NCBI RefSeq assembly: GCF_036967205.1 | Contig: NZ_CP146022.1 | Span: 5,518,001 to 5,582,000, forward strand | Direction: 5' to 3' | DNA length: 64,000 nucleotides | DNA from: Streptomyces sp. Q6 | GTDB lineage: Bacteria > Actinomycetota > Actinomycetes > Streptomycetales > Streptomycetaceae | Shown here: piece after piece, positions 26,890 to 35,054 of the stretch | Position numbering within the stretch: the stretch's first letter is position 1 | Layout: every line of letters begins with the position of its first letter | Notes under the pieces: model-generated | What the model saw: only the letters and a program-made list of their open reading frames with translations | Told to the model about the DNA's origin: nothing | The model's database searches: none | Made by a program: the position numbers and the translations under genes

Positions 26890-27360
26890 GTGTTCAACGA
26901 CATTGGCCTACCGGAGGTCATAGCGCTGGTCGTGCTGGCCGTGCTCGTGTTCGGCCCCGACAAGCTGCCGCAGGTCATTCAGGACGTCTCGCGCACCATC
27001 CGCAAGATCCGCGAGTTCTCCGACAGTGCCAAGCAGGACATCCGCAACGAACTGGGCCCCGAGTTCAAGGACTTCGAGTTCGAGGACCTGAACCCCAAGA
27101 CGTTCATCCGCAAGCAGCTGGACAGTGACGAGCTGGGGCTCAAGGAGATCCGCAACGGCTTCGACCTGAAGAAGGAGATGGCCGAGGTCTCCGACGCGGT
27201 GCACACCGTGGGTGACCTGGAGGAACTGGGTGCGGCGGGCGCCACCGCCGGCAGCGTCGACATGCAGAAGCGCACCGAGCAGCCCGCGAAGGTCGACATG
27301 CAGAAGTCGGACCAGCCGCCCGCCGTCGAGCCGCCGCCCTTCGACACCGACGCGACCTGA
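26890..27360 (+). CDS. tatB: Sec-independent protein translocase subunit TatB
   Basis: A 156-residue Tat component that binds twin-arginine signal peptides with TatC. The N-terminal hydrophobic helix (IGLPEVIALVVLAVLVFGPDKLP) has the Glu and Gly-Pro hinge of TatB, followed by an amphipathic helix (VIQDVSRTIRKIREFSDSAKQ) and a polar tail with a MQKRTEQPAKVDMQKSDQP repeat. It starts at GTG 26890. tatB downstream of sigE/htrA is a conserved actinobacterial arrangement, placing export capacity with envelope-stress control. Confidence 0.93.
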   Translation: MFNDIGLPEVIALVVLAVLVFGPDKLPQVIQDVSRTIRKIREFSDSAKQDIRNELGPEFKDFEFEDLNPKTFIRKQLDSDELGLKEIRNGFDLKKEMAEVSDAVHTVGDLEELGAAGATAGSVDMQKRTEQPAKVDMQKSDQPPAVEPPPFDTDAT

Positions 27361-27493
27361 ACCACCCGTGTGGAACCGGGCCTCCTGGACCCGGTGTGGC
27401 ATCCTGCCTTGTTGTTGCGCGGACCGGACGTGAGAACGCCCGAGGGGGGCGGGCCGCTCCGGTCCGTACGAGAGCGAGGAGGCGGCCGGGTAC

Positions 27494-28150
27494 ATGGAGA
27501 CGACGAGTCGGGTAGGCGCGCAGGCGCCGGCCACCGAGGGGGCCGGTCAGGTTCCCACGGCCCGGCGCACGGTCGACGGCTACCTGCTGGCGCCCTTCCC
27601 GTGGTACGGCCTCGACGAGGCCTTCACGGGACCGCGTTGGCTGATGCAGGTCGGCACCACGGCGGACGGGTCCGTCGAGCACGGTTCGATCGGGCACGGT
27701 GACGAGCCCTCCGTACGCAGCGAAGGCACGGAAGACACCGAGCGGTTCGCGGTCGTGGTGACCGTCGCCGCGAATCCGGTGCGGCGCAGCTCCGACGGCA
27801 CGGGTGTCCTGGAGGCGACGTCCGTCTCCTCGGCGGCCTGGCTGGCCGGAGTCGGTCTGCTCTCGTACACGTGGCCGGGGCAGATGGACCACACCCTGCG
27901 CGACGACTGGCTGGACCAGCAGACCGAGACGGCCTGGGTGCTCGCGGACGACCTCGGGTCCTCGGACTGGGCGACGCTGTCGCTGCCGGTCGACGGGGTG
28001 CCGACGCCGTTCCACTACCGGGAGTCCGAGTACGGCTGGGTCCTCGCCGGGTCCACGCAGGCCGGGGTGCACCTGGGAGCGTACGGGCGCGGCATGAGCG
28101 CGTACGGGCTCGGGTTCTCCGTGGTCAAGGACGTCGCGGAACTCGCGTAG
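27494..28150 (+). CDS. Conserved hypothetical protein (218 aa)
   Basis: A soluble protein without signal peptide or membrane span and with no motif I can assign. A basic/Pro start is followed by YLLAPFPWYGLDEAFTGPRWL, then beta-rich sequence with WLAGVGLLSYTWPGQMDHTLRDDWL and ending GMSAYGLGFSVVKDVAELA. It follows tatB by 133 nt, in which ACCGGGCC-TCCT-GGACCCGGT could form a weak terminator. A strong hairpin begins immediately at its stop codon. Confidence 0.7.
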   Translation: METTSRVGAQAPATEGAGQVPTARRTVDGYLLAPFPWYGLDEAFTGPRWLMQVGTTADGSVEHGSIGHGDEPSVRSEGTEDTERFAVVVTVAANPVRRSSDGTGVLEATSVSSAAWLAGVGLLSYTWPGQMDHTLRDDWLDQQTETAWVLADDLGSSDWATLSLPVDGVPTPFHYRESEYGWVLAGSTQAGVHLGAYGRGMSAYGLGFSVVKDVAELA

Positions 28151-28207
28151 GCGTACGAGAGCGGGCCGCGTCCGGAACGACTCCGGACGCGGCCCGCTTT
28201 CGTACGC
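28151..28207. terminator. Strong bidirectional terminator between the hypothetical gene and mrp
   Basis: A 26-bp near-perfect stem (inner GCGGGCCGCGTCCGGA and complement, outer GCGTACGA/TCGTACGC) with a 5-nt loop and TTT in the descending arm. Confidence 0.85.
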
Positions 28208-28222
28208 GAGAACGCCTCGCGC

Positions 28223-29356
28223 TCAGAACTTGTTGCGCGGGGTGAGCCCCAGCGACATGCCGGACAGGCCGCGCTGGCGGCCGCTCAGCTTCTCGGCGAT
28301 GGCGCGCAGCGCCGAACCCGCGGGGGAGTCCGGGTCGGTCAGGACGACCGGCTTGCCCTCGTCGCCGCCCTCGCGCAGGCGGACGTCGATCGGGATGGAG
28401 CCGAGCACCGGCACGTTCGTTCCGGTCGTCTTCGTCAGGCCCTCGGCGACCGCCTGGCCGCCGCCCGTACCGAACACGTCGACCATCTCGTCGCAGTGCG
28501 GGCACGGCAGCCCGGACATGTTCTCGACGACGCCGACGATCTTCTGGTGGGTCTGCACGGCGATCGAACCGGCCCGCTCGGCGACCTCGGCCGCGGCCTG
28601 CTGCGGCGTGGTCACGACGAGGATCTCGGCGTTCGGCACCAGCTGGGCGACCGAGATGGCGATGTCACCGGTGCCCGGCGGCAGGTCGAGCAGGAGCACG
28701 TCCAGGTCGCCCCAGAAGACGTCCGCGAGGAACTGCTGGAGCGCGCGGTGCAGCATCGGGCCGCGCCACACCACCGGCGCGTTGCCCGGCGTGAACATGC
28801 CGATCGAGATGACCTTCACGCCGTTCGCCATCGGCGGCATGATCATGTTCTCGACCTGGGTGGGCTTGCCGTCGGCACCCAGCATGCGCGGGATGCTGTG
28901 CCCGTAGATGTCCGCGTCGACGACGCCGACCTTCAGTCCGTCGGCGGCGAGCGCGGCCGCCAGGTTCACGGTCACGGACGACTTGCCGACGCCGCCCTTG
29001 CCGGAGGCCACCGCGTACACCCGGGTCAGCGAGCCGGGCTTGGCGAACGGGACCTCGCGCTCGGCGGTCCCGCCGCGCAGCGCGGCCGCCAGCTCCTTGC
29101 GCTGTTCGTCGCCCATGACGTCGAGGGTGACCTGCACCTCGGTCACGCCGTCGACGCGCAGCACGGCGTCCCGCACGTTGTTCTCGATCGTCGAGCGCAT
29201 CGGGCAGCCGGAGACGGTCAGATACACGGTGACCGCGACGACTCCGTCCGCACCGATGTCCACCGATTTGACCATCCCCAACTCGGTGATGGGTCGCTGG
29301 ATCTCGGGGTCGTTCACTGTCGCGAGCGCCTCGCGCACCGCGTCTTCCGTAGCCAT
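28223..29356 (-). CDS. mrp: Mrp/NBP35-type P-loop ATPase, iron-sulfur cluster carrier
   Basis: A 377-residue cytosolic protein that carries and transfers Fe-S clusters. An N-terminal MIP18/DUF59 domain (about 1-90) is followed by the P-loop SGKGGVGKSS (about 118-127) of the MinD/Mrp class, DADIYGHSIP, and DLPPGTGD. The CPHC motif in LPCPHCDEM is the cluster-binding pair. The start MATEDAVREAL was preferred over an in-frame upstream ATG (29389), as homology begins there. It ends against the strong terminator at 28151-28207. Confidence 0.92.
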   Translation of the reverse strand: MATEDAVREALATVNDPEIQRPITELGMVKSVDIGADGVVAVTVYLTVSGCPMRSTIENNVRDAVLRVDGVTEVQVTLDVMGDEQRKELAAALRGGTAEREVPFAKPGSLTRVYAVASGKGGVGKSSVTVNLAAALAADGLKVGVVDADIYGHSIPRMLGADGKPTQVENMIMPPMANGVKVISIGMFTPGNAPVVWRGPMLHRALQQFLADVFWGDLDVLLLDLPPGTGDIAISVAQLVPNAEILVVTTPQQAAAEVAERAGSIAVQTHQKIVGVVENMSGLPCPHCDEMVDVFGTGGGQAVAEGLTKTTGTNVPVLGSIPIDVRLREGGDEGKPVVLTDPDSPAGSALRAIAEKLSGRQRGLSGMSLGLTPRNKF

Positions 29357-29400
29357 ACAACCGATAGTACGGCGCGGTAACCGGGGCACGGAAAGCCCCG

Positions 29401-29979
29401 TCAGCGGTCGTCTACGTCACGTCCGCGATCGCCGTCCCCCGGGAACACCTCGCCCTTGGCGACGGAGCGCTGCTGTTCCTCCAGCTCCTTGAGGAGGTCC
29501 TGCAGCTCGGAGCGGATCCAGTCGCGGGTGGCCACCTCGCCGAGCCCGATCCGCAGGGCCGCCACCTCGCGGCTCAGATACTCGGTGTCGGCGATCGACC
29601 GCTCGTTCTGCTTCCGGTCCTGTTCGAGGTTGACCCGGTCGCGGTCGTCCTGCCGGTTCTGGGCGAGCAGGATCAGCGGAGCGGCGTACGACGCCTGGAG
29701 CGACAGCATGAGGGTCAGGAAGATGAACGGGTAGGTGTCGAAGCGCAGGGCGTCCGGCGCCGCCACGTTCCAGGCCACCCACGCGATGATGATCACCGTC
29801 ATCCAGACGATGAACCGGCCCGTCCCCAGGAACCGGGCGATCCGCTCCGACATCCGCCCGAAGGCCTCGGGGTCGTAGTCCGGGATGAGCTTGCGGCGGG
29901 GCGTCAGCGGCTGGTCGAGCCGGATCCGCGGCCGCCGCGGGGCCTCCCCGGTGCGGGTCTGGGTCTCCTCAGTCGGCAT
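29401..29979 (-). CDS. DUF1003 membrane protein
   Basis: A 192-residue protein with a cytoplasmic N-terminus, two membrane spans (FIVWMTVIIIAWVAWNVAAP and YPFIFLTLMLSLQASYAAPLIL) and a charged coiled-coil tail starting LLAQNRQDDRDRVNLEQDRK. These are the defining features of DUF1003. Its start overlaps the end of the MgtE_N/CBS gene by 11 nt, so the pair is translationally coupled. The pairing suggests a shared role in metal or membrane homeostasis, which is unproven. Confidence 0.88.
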   Translation of the reverse strand: MPTEETQTRTGEAPRRPRIRLDQPLTPRRKLIPDYDPEAFGRMSERIARFLGTGRFIVWMTVIIIAWVAWNVAAPDALRFDTYPFIFLTLMLSLQASYAAPLILLAQNRQDDRDRVNLEQDRKQNERSIADTEYLSREVAALRIGLGEVATRDWIRSELQDLLKELEEQQRSVAKGEVFPGDGDRGRDVDDR

Positions 29980-31246
29980 GGTTCACATCCCCGGACAGGT
30001 GGAATTCCTGCTCGCGCCAGTCGTCGGGCAGCATGTGGTCCAGTACGTCGTCGACGGTCACGGCGCCGAGCAGCGAGCCGCTCTCGTCGACGACGGGCGC
30101 GGCCACCATGTCGTACGTCGCGAAGAACCCGGCGATCTCCGGGAGTTGGGCGTCCGGCGACAGCGCCTGGAGGTCCTCGTCGAGCACGGCGCTGACCAGC
30201 GTGAACGGTGGGTCGCGCAGCAGTCGCTGGAAGTGGATGGTGCCCAGGTACTTGCCGGTCGGCGTCTCGTCCGGCGGCCGGCACACGTACACCTGGGCGG
30301 CGAGCGCCGGGGAGAGATCGGGGTTGCGCACGCGGGCCAGGGCGTCGGCGACGGTCGCGTCCGGGCGCAGCACGATCGGCTCGGTCGTCATCAGACCGCC
30401 CGCGGTCCGGTCCTCGTACGCCATCAGGCGCCGCACGTCGGCCGCGTCGCTGGGCTGCATCAGCGCGAGCAGGCGCTCCTTGTCCTCCTCGGGCAGTTCA
30501 CTCAGCAGGTCGGCCGCGTCGTCCGGGTCCATCTCCTCCAGGACGTCGGCGGCGCGCTCCTCCTTCAGCTTGCCGAGGATCTCGATCTGGTCGTCCTCGG
30601 GGAGCTCCTCGAGGACGTCGGCGAGACGTTCGTTGGTGAGGGCGGCGGCGACCTCCGCCCGCCGCTTGGGGGAGAGGTGGTGCAGCACGTTCGCGAGGTC
30701 GGCGGGGCGCAGCTGCTCGAAGGTGGCGAGCAGGTTCTCGGCGCCCTGCCCGTGCTCCTCCAGCGAGAACCCGTCGACGGCCGACCAGTCGACGGTCAGC
30801 GTCTCTCCCTTGTTGCGCCGGAAGGCGCTGCTGCGCCCCTTGCGCACGAAGACCCGGTCGATCTCCCAGTCGCGGCGTGCGGGCAGTTGCTGGATCGCGA
30901 CGTCGAGGACGGTGACCTCCTCGCCGCTCTCCACGAGCCGGACCCGCCGGTCGAGCATCTCGCCGATCACCAGGCGCTCGGTGGGCCGCTGCTCGAAGCG
31001 CCGGACGTTGAGCACGCCGGTGGTGATGACCTGGCCCGACTCGATGCCGGTCACGCGGGTCATGGGCAGGAAGATGCGCCGCCGCGTCGACAGTTCGACG
31101 ACGAGCCCGAGCAGCCGGGGCGGCCGCTTGCTCACCCGCAGCATGGCCACGAGGTCGCGCACCCGGCCCACCTGGTCGCCGTTCGGGTCGAAGACGGCGA
31201 TGCCGGCGAGGTGCGAGACGAAGATCCTGGGTACGCCTCCCGCCAT
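29969..31246 (-). CDS. PRC-barrel/MgtE_N/CBS-domain protein
   Basis: A 425-residue soluble protein. The N-terminal ~180 residues contain two PRC-barrel-like segments (VFDPNGDQVGRVRDLV; DWEIDRVFVRKG). An MgtE intracellular N domain follows (DLANVLHHLSPKRRAEVAAALTN; EERAADVLEEMDPDDAADLL), then two CBS modules ending GAVTVDDVLDHMLP. It is the cytosolic half of an MgtE magnesium channel without the membrane part. It may sense Mg2+ or nucleotides for a partner; corA lies 1.6 kb away. It is conserved near mrp in mycobacteria too. Confidence 0.88.
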   Translation of the reverse strand: MAGGVPRIFVSHLAGIAVFDPNGDQVGRVRDLVAMLRVSKRPPRLLGLVVELSTRRRIFLPMTRVTGIESGQVITTGVLNVRRFEQRPTERLVIGEMLDRRVRLVESGEEVTVLDVAIQQLPARRDWEIDRVFVRKGRSSAFRRNKGETLTVDWSAVDGFSLEEHGQGAENLLATFEQLRPADLANVLHHLSPKRRAEVAAALTNERLADVLEELPEDDQIEILGKLKEERAADVLEEMDPDDAADLLSELPEEDKERLLALMQPSDAADVRRLMAYEDRTAGGLMTTEPIVLRPDATVADALARVRNPDLSPALAAQVYVCRPPDETPTGKYLGTIHFQRLLRDPPFTLVSAVLDEDLQALSPDAQLPEIAGFFATYDMVAAPVVDESGSLLGAVTVDDVLDHMLPDDWREQEFHLSGDVNHAD

Positions 31247-31486
31247 CGCTCCCCACCTCCCTTTCGGCCGTATCGGTGCGTAAATACGAGCAATCCGTGG
31301 TTCAGGCTAGCCGGTACCCGTAGAACACGCCTTTGCGCTGCGGCCACCCGGACCCGGGCGAGTATCCGCAGATGGCAGGGGTACGCTGCCGTCTGCTCGC
31401 CCGTCTGCCGCCACCGCCCCCCCCCACAGGGGCGCTGCGCGCCGCCCTGCCTTCCCGGCTCGATGCGTACGAGAGGTGTCCCACCC

Positions 31487-32239
31487 GTGACCGCAGCTTT
31501 CCTGGCCCCTCGTACCCGCAGGACCGTCCTGGTCGGCGTGATGTGCTCGGGGCTCGCGGTCGGACTCGCGGCCTGCGGCGGCGAGGATCCGGACGCCGGT
31601 ACGAACGGCGTCGGCAAACTGGAACCGGCCACGATCCAGAGCCGTACGGTCAAGGCGGCGCAGGGCGCGGACGCCGTGCACCTCTCCGGGACCGTGGTCA
31701 GCAGCGGCAAGTCCTACCGGCTTGACATGCGGCTGAAGGACGACGGCGGCACGGGATCGGTGACGGCGAACGGCAGCACGTTCCGGCTGCTGCGCGTCGG
31801 CGACCACCTGTTCCTCAAGGCGGACGCCGACTTCTGGACGCACTCGGACGACGCGAAGAGCGGGCACGGCGACGGCGCGGCCGCGGAGAAGCTCGACGGC
31901 AAGTACGTGAAGGTCCCGAAGGGCGATCCCGCGTACCAGCGGCTCAGCACCTTCACCGACAAGGACGTCCTGCTCGACGGCCTGCTCACGCTCCACGGCG
32001 ACCTGGCGAAGGGCGACCGCGGCTCCTCCGGCGGCGTCCGCACGATCGAGCTCACCGGCGACAAGGGCGCGGGCGGCACCCTCGACGTCTCTCTGGAAGG
32101 CCGCGCGTTCCCCATGCGGCTGGAGCGGGCGGGCGGCGCGGGCACCCTCCAACTGACCGACTGGGGCCAGGACTTCGATCTCGCGGAGCCGGAGGACGGC
32201 GACACGGTGGACTACGGTCAGGCGCTTCCGTCGTCCTGA
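31487..32239 (+). CDS. LprG/LppX-type lipoprotein
   Basis: A 250-residue exported lipoprotein. A signal peptide (RRTVLVGVMCSGLAVGLAAC) ends in a lipobox with the lipidated Cys near residue 31. The mature part has the alternating beta pattern of LppX/LprG proteins (VHLSGTVVSSGKSYRLDMRL, GDHLFLKADADFW, YVKVPKGDPAYQRLSTFTD), which carry glycolipids or triacylglycerol in mycobacteria. GTG 31487 has GAGAGG about 9 nt upstream; ATG 31464 is an in-frame alternative. The 240 bp upstream hold no other gene. It converges on the next gene. Confidence 0.8.
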   Translation: MTAAFLAPRTRRTVLVGVMCSGLAVGLAACGGEDPDAGTNGVGKLEPATIQSRTVKAAQGADAVHLSGTVVSSGKSYRLDMRLKDDGGTGSVTANGSTFRLLRVGDHLFLKADADFWTHSDDAKSGHGDGAAAEKLDGKYVKVPKGDPAYQRLSTFTDKDVLLDGLLTLHGDLAKGDRGSSGGVRTIELTGDKGAGGTLDVSLEGRAFPMRLERAGGAGTLQLTDWGQDFDLAEPEDGDTVDYGQALPSS

Positions 32240-32250
32240 GCCGCGTGGCC

Positions 32251-32778
32251 TCAGCCCTTCTTCCGCCGGGCGAGAAGCCGGGGCAACCCCGCGGGCACCG
32301 CGTTACGCGTCACCGCGGGCGACGGCAGCGGCGGCGCGGCCAGCGCCCCGTCCGAGCCGGGCACCACGCCCGCACCGAGGTCCGGCTCGAGGCGGAGCAC
32401 CCGGCACTCCCGCCCCCACCGCTCCGGCATGGCCTCGGAGTCCGGAGCGTTCAGCCGCTTCCCCTTGAGGTCGCCGACCGCCGCCTCCCACGCCTGCGTG
32501 CCGGACGCGAGCTCCACGACCTTCGCCCGCCACCCGACGAGCCGCCCGCCCTTGTCCTTGCTGCGTACGGTGACGGTGGCCGAGCCGCCGTCCACGAGGT
32601 CGGGGAGCGGCTGCTCGCCGGGCCCGTCGCCGACCACGTGCGCGGCGCCCTCGTGCCACACGTGCCACAGGGCGCGCTCGGGCCCCGACGGGTCCGAGCC
32701 GCCGCGGACCCAGATGAGCCCGGACTTCTTCGTGGCCTCCTCGACGAGGGCGGCGTCGAGCAGTTCAGGAGTCGTCAT
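32251..32778 (-). CDS. Conserved hypothetical protein (175 aa)
   Basis: A soluble 175-residue protein. The N-terminal ~115 residues have a pattern like small beta-barrel flavin or pyridoxamine-oxidase-like proteins (KKSGLIWVRGG, ERALWHVWHEGAAHVVGDGPGEQ, ATVTVRSKDKGGRLVGWRAKV), but no catalytic motif is certain and I do not assign a function. The C-terminus is Pro/Arg-rich. It starts 22 nt downstream of corA in the same direction and may share its transcript. Confidence 0.7.
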   Translation of the reverse strand: MTTPELLDAALVEEATKKSGLIWVRGGSDPSGPERALWHVWHEGAAHVVGDGPGEQPLPDLVDGGSATVTVRSKDKGGRLVGWRAKVVELASGTQAWEAAVGDLKGKRLNAPDSEAMPERWGRECRVLRLEPDLGAGVVPGSDGALAAPPLPSPAVTRNAVPAGLPRLLARRKKG

Positions 32779-32800
32779 GCGGCAAGCGTAGCCGCGCTGT

Positions 32801-33931
32801 TCACAGCCATCCGTTCCGCTTCAGGGTCCGGTGGATCCCGAAGCAGACCGCGCCGATGACGGCGAGCACCATCGGGTAGCCGAACCGCCAGTGCAGTTCG
32901 GGCATGTACGTGAAGTTCATGCCGTAGACGCCGCACACCATGGTCGGTACGGCGATGATGGCGGCCCACGAGGTGATCTTGCGCATGTCCTCGTTCTGGG
33001 CGACGGAGGCCTGCGCGAGGTTGGCCTGGAGGATCGAGTTGAGCAGTTCGTCGAAGCCGACGACCTGCTCCTGGACCCGCTCCAGGTGGTCGGCGACGTC
33101 CCGGAAGTACTTCTGGATGTCCGGGTCGATCAGCCGCATCGGCCGCTCGCTCAGCAGCGCCAGAGGGCGGCGCAGCGGGGCCACGGCACGCTTGAACTCC
33201 AGTACCTCGCGCTTGAGTTGGTAGATCCGGCCCGCGTCGGAACCGCGCGGCGCGCCTTTGCCGGTCTGCGAGAAGACCTCGGTCTCGACCTCGTCGATGT
33301 CGTCCTGCATGGCGTCGGCCACGGCCAGGTATCCGTCGACGACGTGGTCGGCGATGGCGTGCAGGACGGCGCTCGGGCCCTTGGCGAGCAGCTCGGGGTC
33401 GTCCTGGAGCCGGTGGCGCAGCGCGCGCAGCGAGCCCTGCCCGCCGTGCCGCACGGTGATGAAGAAGTCCCGCCCGGTGAAGCACATGACCTCGCCGGTC
33501 TCCACGACCTCGCTGGTCGCGGTGAGCTCGGCGTGCTCGACGTAGTGGATGGTCTTGAAGACGGCGAAGAGGGTGTCGTCGTACCGCTCCAGCTTGGGTC
33601 GCTGGTGCGCGTGCACCGCGTCCTCCACGGCGAGCGGGTGCAGCCCGAACTCGGCGGCGATACCGGAGAATTCGGCCTCGGTCGGCTCGTGCAGGCCGAT
33701 CCAGGCGAAGCCGCCGTCACGGCGCACCTGGTAGCGGGCCTCTCGCGGCGTCAGGCACTCGCCGGACTCGACGCGGGCTCCGTCGCGGTACACGGCACAG
33801 TCCACGACCGCCGAGACCGCGGACGGGTCACGCGTGCTGTCGTACGAGGAACGCGACTCGTTCTCGTACGGGGCCACGCTCTTGCGCAGCGAGGGGCGGA
33901 CGGCGGCACGCAGGTCGCGAATCATCGACAT
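32801..33931 (-). CDS. corA: CorA-type magnesium/cobalt transporter
   Basis: A 376-residue member of the CorA channel family. A large cytoplasmic alpha/beta domain precedes a long helix and two C-terminal membrane spans, the first ending in the selectivity motif GMN (VYGMNFTYMPEL). The second span (MVLAVIGAVCFGIH) leads to the basic tail LKRNGWL. An N-terminal ~60-residue extension has the polar sequence SYDSTRDPS. It would admit Mg2+ passively. The MgtE_N/CBS gene nearby points to a local magnesium theme. Confidence 0.92.
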   Translation of the reverse strand: MSMIRDLRAAVRPSLRKSVAPYENESRSSYDSTRDPSAVSAVVDCAVYRDGARVESGECLTPREARYQVRRDGGFAWIGLHEPTEAEFSGIAAEFGLHPLAVEDAVHAHQRPKLERYDDTLFAVFKTIHYVEHAELTATSEVVETGEVMCFTGRDFFITVRHGGQGSLRALRHRLQDDPELLAKGPSAVLHAIADHVVDGYLAVADAMQDDIDEVETEVFSQTGKGAPRGSDAGRIYQLKREVLEFKRAVAPLRRPLALLSERPMRLIDPDIQKYFRDVADHLERVQEQVVGFDELLNSILQANLAQASVAQNEDMRKITSWAAIIAVPTMVCGVYGMNFTYMPELHWRFGYPMVLAVIGAVCFGIHRTLKRNGWL

Positions 33932-34406
33932 GGGCAGGCTCCTTCGCGGGCGGGAGCCGCGCAGGGACGGGTGGAACTACCCGGAATGAGGACGTCCTGG
34001 CCAACCGGACATGCTGCACGTCCACAAAGCGGGGAGCACCGCACCGGCACTGGGGCGGCTTCGCTTACTGATTCAGATCAGGAAGATCAGAAAGATCAGG
34101 CGGAAACGAAGCGCTCTTCCGGCACGCGCGGGCAGCCCTGAAGGACAGCGACTGCGGAGTGAAGTGCGGGCCTAGCGGCCGGAAGAACGGGTGGTACTGC
34201 ACGGTCGACTTCGATCCATGACAGCCCCACCTCCTCCGGTCGGTCCCCCGTGGGGGACGTCTGGTGGGTCGGTTCTTCGAGTGCTCTCTGAGGGGCTCTC
34301 GGCGGGTACGCGGTGCGTACCATCCCGACCAGCGGCCAAGACTATCAGCCGACTGAAGAAGCAAGCCCCTTCTTTACCCGTTGCATGCGAGTTCTATGCT
34401 CGCGGG
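33932..34406. other. Gene-free 475-bp stretch between divergent corA and SUFU-domain gene
   Basis: No supported gene. It holds three tandem 9-bp units (AGATCAGGA, AGATCAGAA, AGATCAGGC) at about 34076-34102, and a 7-bp dyad GGTACGC-GGT-GCGTACC at 34305-34321. The length and dyads suit a regulatory region for two divergent genes; no riboswitch could be recognised. Confidence 0.5.
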
Positions 34407-34991
34407 ATGGCAGAAGTTCTTGCGTTGGTGGAAGCCCGGCTGACCACGGCCCTGGGCGAGCCGGACGCGCGCGCGGCGGTCACGTTCCTCGGCACCGACC
34501 GGATCGAGGTGCTGCGCTTCAGCGACGGCGACGTCGTCCGGTACGCGACGCTCGGCATGTCCACATCCCCGATGTCCGACCCGACGGCGGTGCTCGCCGA
34601 TCCGGTGAAGGGCCCGCGCGCGGAGCTGGTCCTGACGGTCAGGGCCGGCCTCGCCGACACCGACAAGGCGCTGCGCCCGCTGGCCGTGCTCGCCGCGTCC
34701 CCGCAGGTCGAGGGCGTCGTCGTCGCGCCGGGCGCCTCGCTGGACGTGGGGGAGCCGCTGTGGCCGGGCGCCCCGTTCACCTCGGTCCTCGTGGCGGAGT
34801 CGGGCGGCCTGGTCGAGGACCTGGAACTGGACGAGCCGCTCGACCCCGTACGGTTCCTGCCGCTGCTGCCGATGACGCAGAACGAGGCGGCGTGGAAGCG
34901 CGTGCACGGCGCGGCCGCGCTCCAGGAGAAGTGGCTGAGCAGCGGCACGGACCTGCGCGATCCGCTGCGCAGGTCCGTGCCGCTCGACTGA
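34407..34991 (+). CDS. Suppressor-of-fused (SUFU)-domain protein
   Basis: A 194-residue soluble protein with the bacterial SUFU pattern: VTFLGTDRIEVLRFSDGDVVRYATLGMS in the first strand pair, GPRAELVLTVRAGL, then LWPGAPFTSVLVAES and the end VRFLPLLPMTQNEAAWKRVHG. Many bacterial SUFU proteins are immunity or toxin-related, but this free-standing form is common in Streptomyces and has no assigned role. ATG 34407 follows a weak GCGGG ribosome site. No toxin gene is adjacent. Confidence 0.8.
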   Translation: MAEVLALVEARLTTALGEPDARAAVTFLGTDRIEVLRFSDGDVVRYATLGMSTSPMSDPTAVLADPVKGPRAELVLTVRAGLADTDKALRPLAVLAASPQVEGVVVAPGASLDVGEPLWPGAPFTSVLVAESGGLVEDLELDEPLDPVRFLPLLPMTQNEAAWKRVHGAAALQEKWLSSGTDLRDPLRRSVPLD

Positions 34992-35054
34992 CGTGGTGCC
35001 GTCCGGTCGCCGGCGTCCAGGGCCGCGTCCGCGGCAGGGTCCGCCGGTCAGGTT

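Noticed and set aside
29885-31486. Long upstream extension of the LprG-type lipoprotein reading frame
   Set aside because: It is antisense to the MgtE_N/CBS and DUF1003 genes and would bury the signal peptide and lipobox.
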